Of a stretch of 24,469 bases of DNA, positions 16,681 through 22,318 are shown in pieces. How positions within the stretch are numbered: the stretch's first letter is position 1; the number at the start of each line of letters is the position of its first letter. The position numbers were made by a program, and so were the translations under genes. The stretch lies in the NCBI GenBank assembly GCA_035267785.1, contig DATFLL010000041.1, positions 1 through 24,469 on the forward strand, written 5' to 3'. Source of the stretch: DATFLL01 sp035267785 (GTDB taxonomy: Bacteria; Pseudomonadota; Gammaproteobacteria; DATFLL01). The notes under the pieces are model-generated. The model was not told the origin of the DNA. It worked only from the letters and a program-made list of their open reading frames with translations, and searched no databases.

Positions 16681-17007
16681 TTGAGCGACAAAATCGTATA
16701 CGTAACCGACGATTCATTCGAGGACGAGATCATCAAGGCCGACGGCCCGGTCCTGGTCGACTACTGGGCGGACTGGTGCGGCCCGTGCAAGATGATTGCA
16801 CCGATCCTCGACGAGATCGCCGACGAATACGGCGGCAAGCTGAAGGTCGCAAAGCTCAATATCGATGAAAACCCGGCCACGCCTCCCAAGTACGGTATAC
16901 GCGGCATCCCCACCCTGATGCTGTTCAAGGGCGGCAACGTCGAGGCGACCAAGGTGGGGGCGGTGTCCAAGTCGCAGCTGACTGCCTTTATCGACAGCAA
17001 TCTGTGA
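16681..17007 (+). CDS. trxA: Thioredoxin 1, TTG start
   Basis: A 108-aa thioredoxin, the general cytoplasmic disulfide reductant. The active site WCGPC has Cys33 and Cys36; the cis-proline loop GIRGIPTLMLF is also present. From the TTG the protein reads (M)SDKIVYVTDDSF, nearly identical to the E. coli N terminus, and length matches (108-109 aa). GGAGG at 16669-16673 sits seven bases before TTG 16681, strongly favouring this start over the in-frame ATG at 16567, which would add a 38-residue extension unlike any thioredoxin. Near the active site, Tyr28 and Asp31 replace the Phe and Glu of E. coli, both mild changes. It is divergent from rhlB and upstream of rho, as in enterobacteria. Confidence 0.97.
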   Translation: MSDKIVYVTDDSFEDEIIKADGPVLVDYWADWCGPCKMIAPILDEIADEYGGKLKVAKLNIDENPATPPKYGIRGIPTLMLFKGGNVEATKVGAVSKSQLTAFIDSNL

Positions 17008-17016
17008 TCCGAGTTC

Positions 17017-17045
17017 GGCGTCCCCCCACCAAGGGGGTGGACGCC
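17017..17045 (+). terminator. GC-rich hairpin after trxA
   Basis: GGCGTCC (17017-17023) pairs with GGACGCC (17039-17045), extended inward by CCCC with GGGG around a single-base bulge. This gives an 11-bp stem beginning 10 bases after the trxA stop. No T-run follows, so it is a weak intrinsic terminator at best. It may instead protect the trxA mRNA 3' end or act in the rho leader. Confidence 0.5.
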
Positions 17046-17053
17046 AAAGCGGT

Positions 17054-17084
17054 TTGGTGGTAGCGTAGCCCCGCTTGCTATAGA
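17054..17084 (+). promoter_or_regulatory. Candidate rho promoter (extended -10)
   Basis: TTGGTG (17054-17059) and TATAGA (17079-17084) are 19 bp apart. The -10 is preceded by TG one base away (TGCTATAGA), an extended -10 form that tolerates a poor -35. A second AT-rich hexamer, TATAAC, lies at 17089-17094. Either would give a rho leader of roughly 130-140 bases. Confidence 0.4.
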
Positions 17085-17229
17085 ATCCTATAACAGCATT
17101 TTGAATACGGCCGGCCTTCCGGCGTTCCCCCTAACATCTTATTAACGGTTCCGAGTCCCGTCCGGCGTGCCTGCGCCGCACGCCCTCGTACTGCCCCGAT
17201 CCGTAACTCACACCGTAAAGCACACCGTC

Positions 17230-18486
17230 ATGAACCTGACCGAACTGAAGCAAACCCCTGTCTCAGACCTCATTGCCACTGCCGAATCCGTGGGAATCGA
17301 GGGAATGTCGCGCTCGCGCAAGCAGGACATCATCTTTGCCATCCTGAAGGCCCACGCCAAAAGCGGCGAGGACATATTCGGCGACGGCGTATTGGAGATA
17401 CTTCAGGATGGATTCGGGTTCCTGCGCTCGGCAGACAGTTCCTACATGGCCGGCCCGGACGACATCTACGTCTCGCCCAGCCAGATTCGCCGCTTCAACC
17501 TTCGCACCGGCGACACGGTCTCGGGCAAGATTCGACCCCCCAAGGAGGGCGAGCGCTATTTCGCCCTGCTCAAGGTCGACGAGATCAACTTCGAGCCGCC
17601 CGAAAACGCCAAGCACAAGGTCCTGTTCGAAAACCTCACCCCGCTGCACCCGAACCAGCGCCTGAACCTGGAGATCGGCAACGGGAGCACGGAGGACATC
17701 ACGGCGCGGGTCATCGACCTGGTCGCCCCCATCGGCAAGGGCCAGCGCGGGCTCATCGTCTCCCCGCCCAAAGCCGGCAAGACCATGATGCTGCAGAACA
17801 TCGCCCATTCCATCACCTCCAACGACCCCGAGTGCTACCTCATCGTCCTGCTCATCGACGAGCGACCGGAGGAGGTGACGGAGATGTCCCGCTCGGTGCG
17901 CGGCGAGGTGGTCTCCTCGACCTTCGACGAGCCGGCCAGCCGCCATGTGCAGGTGGCCGAGATGGTCATCGAGAAGGCCAAACGCCTGGTCGAGCACAAG
18001 CGCGACGTGGTGATCCTGCTCGACTCCATCACACGCCTGGCGCGCGCCTATAACACGGTGATTCCGTCCTCGGGCAAGGTGCTCACCGGCGGCGTGGACG
18101 CCAACGCCCTGCACCGGCCGAAGCGCTTTTTCGGCGCGGCACGCAACATCGAGGAAGGCGGCTCTCTGACGATCCTGGCCACGGCGCTGGTCGAGACCGG
18201 CTCGCGTATGGACGATGTGATCTACGAGGAATTCAAGGGCACGGGCAATATGGAGTGCCACCTCGACCGTCGTATCTCGGAAAAGCGCATCTATCCGGCC
18301 ATCAACATCAACCGCTCGGGCACGCGCCGCGAGGAGCTGCTGACCAAGCCGGACGAGCTGCAGAAGATGTGGATTCTGCGCAAACTGCTCCATCCGATGG
18401 ACGAGCTGGCGGCGATGGAATTCCTGCACGACAAGCTGAAGGTCACCAAGACCAACGCCGAGTTCTTCGAATCCATGAAGCGCTGA
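17230..18486 (+). CDS. rho: Transcription termination factor Rho
   Basis: A 418-aa hexameric RNA helicase/ATPase that terminates transcription at unstructured C-rich RNA. From ATG 17230 the protein starts MNLTELKQTPVSDLI, the usual Rho N terminus; upstream in-frame starts would add a non-conserved extension. The N-terminal helical domain is followed by the OB-fold RNA-binding domain (about 48-125, with GFGFLRS). The Walker A motif PPKAGKT has lysines at 181 and 184, the same numbering as E. coli. Walker B is VVILLDSITRLARAYN. The Q-loop/R-loop region KVLTGGVDANAL is intact. The long leader (about 220 bp after trxA) is consistent with the autogenous attenuation known for rho. A strong hairpin terminator follows. 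Confidence 0.99.
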   Translation: MNLTELKQTPVSDLIATAESVGIEGMSRSRKQDIIFAILKAHAKSGEDIFGDGVLEILQDGFGFLRSADSSYMAGPDDIYVSPSQIRRFNLRTGDTVSGKIRPPKEGERYFALLKVDEINFEPPENAKHKVLFENLTPLHPNQRLNLEIGNGSTEDITARVIDLVAPIGKGQRGLIVSPPKAGKTMMLQNIAHSITSNDPECYLIVLLIDERPEEVTEMSRSVRGEVVSSTFDEPASRHVQVAEMVIEKAKRLVEHKRDVVILLDSITRLARAYNTVIPSSGKVLTGGVDANALHRPKRFFGAARNIEEGGSLTILATALVETGSRMDDVIYEEFKGTGNMECHLDRRISEKRIYPAININRSGTRREELLTKPDELQKMWILRKLLHPMDELAAMEFLHDKLKVTKTNAEFFESMKR

Positions 18487-18491
18487 GCCCC

Positions 18492-18513
18492 GCGCCGGCC
18501 CCAGGGCCGGCGC
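18492..18513 (+). terminator. Strong hairpin terminator after rho
   Basis: GCGCCGGCCC (18492-18501) and GGGCCGGCGC (18504-18513) are perfect inverted repeats beginning six bases after the rho stop, followed by TTATT. The central bases must open to form the loop, leaving a stem of about 9 bp. The T-run is short but the position and stem support termination. Confidence 0.75.
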
Positions 18514-18572
18514 TTATTCGGCCAGTCGGCGGTAAAACCTGTACCGGCGTCACAGTTATCCCCGCCGTTGTT

Positions 18573-18601
18573 TTGACATTGCCCCCCGCAGGCACGATGA
18601 T
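18573..18601 (+). promoter_or_regulatory. Sigma70-type promoter upstream of the DUF3135-like gene
   Basis: A perfect TTGACA (18573-18578) is followed after 17 bp by GATGAT (18596-18601), which matches four of six consensus bases. It lies beyond the rho terminator and about 58 bp before ATG 18659, so it probably drives that gene. Confidence 0.55.
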
Positions 18602-18658
18602 TTGGAAAGGTGGCCCCGCCCGATGCGCGGCCGCCGCCAACGACGGGTGGCCCGAGCG

Positions 18659-19015
18659 ATGACTGAACCGCGACTGACCGAATTCGACTTCGAGACGCTC
18701 TCGGTCCTGGCGAAGACCGACCCCGGCTCCTTCGAGACCCTGCGCCAAAAGGCCATCGAGCGGGCCATTGCACGCGCCCCGGCCGGCAGCCGCCAGCGCC
18801 TGCGGCGCCTGCAGTGGCGTATCGACCGGGTTCGTGAGACCTCCCGCACGCCGCTGGCGGCCTGCGTCCTCATCTCCAATATGATGTGGACCTCGTTCAA
18901 CGATCTGAACCGGGTTTATCAGCGCCTGGGTGAAAACACCCAACTTGGCGCGTCGGGGGCCCGCCGGGAGCGCCCCCTGGCCGCCGTCGTTCCGTTTCGT
19001 CCGCGCCCCCATTGA
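18659..19015 (+). CDS. DUF3135-like small protein, function unknown
   Basis: A 118-aa soluble, mostly helical protein. The pattern FDFETLSVLAKTDP...FETLRQKAIERAI, then RLRRLQWRIDRVRET and a final MMWTSFNDL, fits my memory of the DUF3135 family (PF11333) of proteobacterial proteins of unknown function. There is no signal peptide or membrane helix, and one Cys. I prefer ATG 18659 because conservation appears to begin at LTEFDFETL. The upstream in-frame TTG at 18602 would add 19 Arg-rich residues and lies on the predicted promoter. The ribosome site is weak. It sits between the rho terminator and the rpmE promoter, so it is probably monocistronic. No function can be assigned. Confidence 0.75.
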   Translation: MTEPRLTEFDFETLSVLAKTDPGSFETLRQKAIERAIARAPAGSRQRLRRLQWRIDRVRETSRTPLAACVLISNMMWTSFNDLNRVYQRLGENTQLGASGARRERPLAAVVPFRPRPH

Positions 19016-19024
19016 GCGGGGCAC

Positions 19025-19053
19025 TTGCCGTCGGGAGGCATTTTCCGTATTAT
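19025..19053 (+). promoter_or_regulatory. rpmE promoter, sigma70 type
   Basis: TTGCCG (19025-19030), a 17-bp spacer and TATTAT (19048-19053) form a good sigma70 match (4/6 and 5/6). It predicts a leader of about 65-70 bases before rpmE, with GAGG at 19118-19121 as the ribosome site. Confidence 0.6.
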
Positions 19054-19127
19054 TCCCCGCCTTATGTGCGGTGCCCGGCGTCAGGCCCGGGTGGCGGCAC
19101 ACAACCGAATCCGGACCGAGGCCGATC

Positions 19128-19337
19128 ATGAAACCCGATATCCATCCCGCCTACGAAGAAATTACGGTGACCTGCACCTGCGGCAACACCTTCCAGACCC
19201 GTTCTACGGCGGGCCACGAGCTGCACCTGGACGTGTGCTCTCAGTGCCACCCCTTCTATACGGGCAAGCAGAAGATCGTGGACACGGCGGGCCGCGTGGA
19301 CAAGTTCCACCAGAAATACGGCCTCAAAAAGCAGTAA
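19128..19337 (+). CDS. rpmE: 50S ribosomal protein L31, zinc-binding form
   Basis: A 69-aa L31 of the zinc-binding (C+) type. The four zinc ligands Cys16, Cys18, Cys37 and Cys40 are all present in CTCGNTF and CSQCHPFYTGKQK, at the same positions as E. coli L31. In many bacteria this form is replaced by a Cys-free paralogue under zinc starvation; no paralogue is visible here. The gene has its own promoter and is followed 28 bases after its stop by a strong terminator. Start and length match the family. Confidence 0.98.
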   Translation: MKPDIHPAYEEITVTCTCGNTFQTRSTAGHELHLDVCSQCHPFYTGKQKIVDTAGRVDKFHQKYGLKKQ

Positions 19338-19365
19338 GCACATGCCGTATGGGCATCGCGGAAAC

Positions 19366-19392
19366 GGGGCGCTCTCGATGGGCGCCCTTTTT
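19366..19392 (+). terminator. Intrinsic terminator of rpmE overlapping the next gene's start
   Basis: GGGCGC (19367-19372) pairs with GCGCCC (19382-19387) and is followed by TTTTT (19388-19392), a textbook intrinsic terminator. G19366 can also wobble-pair with the first T. Both plausible starts of the nuclease gene (19342 and 19378) place this element inside its 5' coding end. Confidence 0.8.
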
Positions 19393-20220
19393 CGTTGCAG
19401 CGGCTGGACAGGGCTGCTGGCCAGCGCGGCCCTCGCGGCGGGCCTGCTCGGTGCACCGCAGGCTCCGGCAGCGGATGCGCTGGCGAGATCCGCGCAGTGT
19501 GCAAGCGCACACTACGATGAGAGCGCGCGCGTGAGCTATGTCTATGACGGCGATACGGTGCGTCTGGCCGACGGGCGGCGGGTCCGACTGATAGGCGTCG
19601 ACACCCCAGAGACGGGCAAGCACGGCAAACCCTCCGAGCCCTATGCCGACGAGGCCAAGTCGACGCTTCGCGCCTGGCTCAAGGCCGATCCCAGGGTGCA
19701 CCTGCGCTACGATCGCACCCGCCACGACCACTACGGTCGCGTACTCGCCCACGTGTTCCTCGCCGACGGGACCAGCGTCACCGCCAGGCTGCTCCGCGCC
19801 GGGCTGGGCACGGCCCTGGTCATCCCGCCGAACACGTGGCATTACCGCTGTTACGCCCGCGCCGAGGCCGCGGCAAGGCAGGCCAAACGGCGGATCTGGT
19901 CGCTGGCCAAATACCGGCCCATGGCCTCGACCCGGATCAGCCGCCGCGCGCGGGGGTTTCACATTGTGACCGGGCGCGTCGACCATGTCGGCAAGAGCCG
20001 GCGGTCGCTGTGGCTGGACCTCAGCGGGCACGTCTCGCTGTTCATCCCGCGTGACCACCTGCGCTACTTTCCCGACCTGGAACCCCAGGACCTGGTGGGC
20101 CGGCGGGTGGAGGCGCGCGGTTGGCTGCATTACCATAAAGGAAGCTTGATCATGCGCGTGCTGCATCCTGCGGCGCTGCGGGTCGCCCGGCGCCCCGGAG
20201 CGACCGGCAGGGCGCACTGA
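19378..20220 (+). CDS. Secreted thermonuclease-like (SNase) protein with C-terminal OB-like region
   Basis: A 280-aa exported protein. Residues 1-34 resemble a Sec signal peptide (hydrophobic core about 11-25, cleavage near APAADA). A staphylococcal-nuclease domain spans about 52-165. Equivalents of the catalytic and calcium residues are present: Asp59 (DGDT), Arg70, Asp75, Thr76, Glu78 (RLIGVDTPE) and Arg121 (YGRVLAHV). It should therefore be an active Ca2+-dependent periplasmic or extracellular nuclease. The C-terminal ~90 residues (FHIVTGRVDHVG onward) look like an OB-fold that may bind nucleic acid. I prefer ATG 19378, which gives a normal-length signal peptide, over ATG 19342; neither has a strong ribosome site. 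The rpmE terminator overlaps the start, so expression probably depends on read-through or an unrecognised internal promoter. Confidence 0.87.
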   Translation: MGALFRCSGWTGLLASAALAAGLLGAPQAPAADALARSAQCASAHYDESARVSYVYDGDTVRLADGRRVRLIGVDTPETGKHGKPSEPYADEAKSTLRAWLKADPRVHLRYDRTRHDHYGRVLAHVFLADGTSVTARLLRAGLGTALVIPPNTWHYRCYARAEAAARQAKRRIWSLAKYRPMASTRISRRARGFHIVTGRVDHVGKSRRSLWLDLSGHVSLFIPRDHLRYFPDLEPQDLVGRRVEARGWLHYHKGSLIMRVLHPAALRVARRPGATGRAH

Positions 20221-20240
20221 CGCCGGCACTGACCGAACGG

Positions 20241-20261
20241 CCCCCTGCCAGGGGGTATAAC
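20241..20261 (+). promoter_or_regulatory. Hairpin abutting a -10-like hexamer before maeB
   Basis: CCCCCTG (20241-20247) and CAGGGGG (20249-20255) are perfect inverted repeats, immediately followed by TATAAC (20256-20261), a good -10 candidate. No clear -35 is seen. It may be a terminator stem for the nuclease gene, an operator next to the maeB promoter, or both. Confidence 0.35.
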
Positions 20262-20300
20262 CATCGCATCGACGCCAATACTTTCGGAAGACACGAGACC

Positions 20301-21587
20301 ATGTCCAGCCGCGACACCCGAAACGACACGCCCGCCAGGAAGACCGATACCACGCAAGCGGCGCTCGACTACCACGCCCGTCCCACACCGGGCAAGATCG
20401 CCACGGCGATCACCAAACCGTGCGGGACGCAGGCCGAGCTCAGCCTTGCCTATACGCCGGGCGTCGCCGCGCCGGTGCGTGAAATCGCGCGCGACCCGCA
20501 AGCGGTCTACCACTATACGGCCAAGGGCAACCTGGTGGGGGTCATCACCGACGGCACTGCGGTGCTGGGCCTGGGCAACGTCGGCCCGCTGGCCGGCAAA
20601 CCGGTCATGGAAGGCAAGGCGGTCTTGTTCAAGAAGTTCGCCGACATCGACGTCATGGACATCGAGGTCGATGCGGGCTCGCCCGAGGCCTTCATCGAGA
20701 CGGTCGTGCATATCGCGCCGACCTTCGGCGGGATCAACCTGGAGGATATCGCCGCGCCGCATTGCTTCCAGATCGAGCAGGCCCTCACCGAGCGCCTGGA
20801 CATCCCCGTTTTCCACGACGACCAGCACGGCACGGCCATCATCATTGCCGCCGGTCTGCTCAACGCCCTGGAAGTGCAGGGCAAGTCGCTGGAACAGGCC
20901 AAGATCGTCTGCCTGGGCGCCGGGGCCGCCGGCATCGCCTCGATGCGATTGCTCAAGGTGTTGGGCGCCGATCCGACCCGTATACGCCTGCTCGACCGCA
21001 AGGGCGTAATCCACGCCGGGCGGGAGGATCTGAGCGTCTATAAGCAGGAATTCGCGGTGAAGACCGAGGAGCGCTCCCTGGACGACGCCATGACCGACGC
21101 CGACGTGTTCATCGGCGTGTCGGGACCGGACCTGGTGTCGGCCGAGCAGATCCGCGCCATGGCGCCGCGTCCGGTCGTCTTCGCGCTGTCCAATCCGGAC
21201 CCGGAAATACACCCCGATGCGGCCCACGCGGCCCGCGACGACCTGGTCATGGCCACGGGGCGCAGCGACTACCCCAACCAGGTCAACAACGTGTTGGGCT
21301 TTCCCTTCATCTTCCGCGGCGCGCTGGATGTGCGTGCCAGCGCCATCAACACGCCCATGCAGGTCGCGGCGGTGCGCGCCCTGGCGGCGCTCGCCCACGA
21401 GCCCGTGCCCGCCGAGGTCCTCGCCGCTTACGGGGCCAAGGAGCTGTCGTTCGGGCCCGATTACATCATTCCCACGCCCTTCGACCCGCGCCTCAAGGCC
21501 TTCGTGCCGCCCGCCGTGGCCGGCGCCGCCCTGGAATCGGGCGTGGCGCGCGCACCCTACCCGGCGCACTATCCGGCGCGGCGCTAA
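20301..21587 (+). CDS. Malic enzyme, short MaeB-like form without phosphotransacetylase domain
   Basis: A 428-aa malate dehydrogenase (oxaloacetate-decarboxylating) that converts malate to pyruvate and CO2 with NAD(P)H formation. The N-terminal malic domain shows AYTPGVAAP, TDGTAVLGLGNVGP and the metal-binding FHDDQHGTA (residues 171-179, Asp173/174). The Rossmann motif is Gly206-x-Gly208-x-x-Gly211 in CLGAGAAGIAS. It ends where long MaeB proteins (~760 aa) continue into a phosphotransacetylase-like domain, so it is the short bacterial form; NAD versus NADP preference cannot be read here. An aldehyde-free C-terminal tail and an Ala-rich end are unremarkable. A weak GGAAG ribosome site precedes ATG 20301. 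It is convergent with the 209-aa gene. Confidence 0.96.
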   Translation: MSSRDTRNDTPARKTDTTQAALDYHARPTPGKIATAITKPCGTQAELSLAYTPGVAAPVREIARDPQAVYHYTAKGNLVGVITDGTAVLGLGNVGPLAGKPVMEGKAVLFKKFADIDVMDIEVDAGSPEAFIETVVHIAPTFGGINLEDIAAPHCFQIEQALTERLDIPVFHDDQHGTAIIIAAGLLNALEVQGKSLEQAKIVCLGAGAAGIASMRLLKVLGADPTRIRLLDRKGVIHAGREDLSVYKQEFAVKTEERSLDDAMTDADVFIGVSGPDLVSAEQIRAMAPRPVVFALSNPDPEIHPDAAHAARDDLVMATGRSDYPNQVNNVLGFPFIFRGALDVRASAINTPMQVAAVRALAALAHEPVPAEVLAAYGAKELSFGPDYIIPTPFDPRLKAFVPPAVAGAALESGVARAPYPAHYPARR

Positions 21588-21636
21588 CGCGCCTGGGCCG
21601 AATCGCGTCGAGAGAAACGCGGCGACCGAGGCCCGC

Positions 21637-22266
21637 TCAGGAAGCCGTGCCGCCTGCTGTCTCCTGCAGCAGCGCCCGCAGGGCATCGGCGTTCGCCCGG
21701 CGCATGGGCCGCCCGTCCACGGGGCTGAGCGGTGCCTGGCGCTGGCCGTCGAACGGAAAGACGATGACCTCGACGCGGTGTTCCCCCGCGACGAACCGGT
21801 AGGACGGGAAAACCGCCGCGTTCTCGCTGCCGAAGCGCAGGCGGTTGACGCCTTCCTCGTAGGGGATGCGGTTGTGCATGAGAAACAGCCCAACGGCCTC
21901 GGGGGTATCGCTGAACAGGTGCAGGGTCACGGGCGTGTTGGCGTCGGCAGTGCCGTTTAGCACCGGGCCGACGAGGCGCGGCGAGAACTCGGCGAAGAAA
22001 TCGAGCGCTTCCAGGGCGACTTCGCGCAGTCGACGCAGCTGGTCGGGCTGGGTGTCGGCGTGGAAGATGCGCTGATATTCGATCAACGCCTGTTCGATCT
22101 CGGCGTTGCTCGGCATGTTACGGGTATCGTGGGCGCCGAGGTGAGCCGCCGCCTTACGCTTGGCGGCATAGTAGTCGCGCTTGCCGCTGGCCGCCAGAAT
22201 GCGGGCCGCCTCCATGGCGAGGCTCTGGCGCATGCGCGTGTCCCGGCCGTTGGGGCGTGTGGGCAT
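21637..22266 (-). CDS. Conserved hypothetical protein, possible degenerate nucleotidyltransferase fold
   Basis: A 209-aa cytoplasmic protein that I cannot name. The start at ATG 22266 is fixed by a strong AGGAGGGAGG ribosome site at 22281-22272; an upstream ATG at 22290 would overlap that site. The N-terminal half is helical and basic (RQSLAMEAARILAASGKRDYYAAKRKAA, about 13-40). A central segment at 99-120 (VGPVLNGTA then VTLHLFSD) and a VEVIVF strand at 165-170 loosely recall the hG-S/G...DhD...hEh pattern of nucleotidyltransferases, but the DxD acids are missing. A conserved-looking APLSPVDGRPMRRA motif lies near 178-191. It follows PBP1A on the same strand after 52 bp and may be co-transcribed with it. 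The function is unknown. Confidence 0.85.
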   Translation of the reverse strand: MPTRPNGRDTRMRQSLAMEAARILAASGKRDYYAAKRKAAAHLGAHDTRNMPSNAEIEQALIEYQRIFHADTQPDQLRRLREVALEALDFFAEFSPRLVGPVLNGTADANTPVTLHLFSDTPEAVGLFLMHNRIPYEEGVNRLRFGSENAAVFPSYRFVAGEHRVEVIVFPFDGQRQAPLSPVDGRPMRRANADALRALLQETAGGTAS

Positions 22267-22318
22267 GGTCGCCTCCCTCCTGCTGCGCATCGCCCTGCGC
22301 AGGCGAGCTCACAATTGC

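Noticed and set aside
17167..17229. Upstream GTG start for rho at 17167
   Set aside because: It would add 21 non-conserved residues. ATG 17230 gives the standard Rho N terminus and E. coli-like numbering of the Walker lysines.
20130..21893. 587-codon minus-strand frame antisense to the malic enzyme
   Set aside because: The malic enzyme on the plus strand has full catalytic and Rossmann motifs, and the antisense frame has none.
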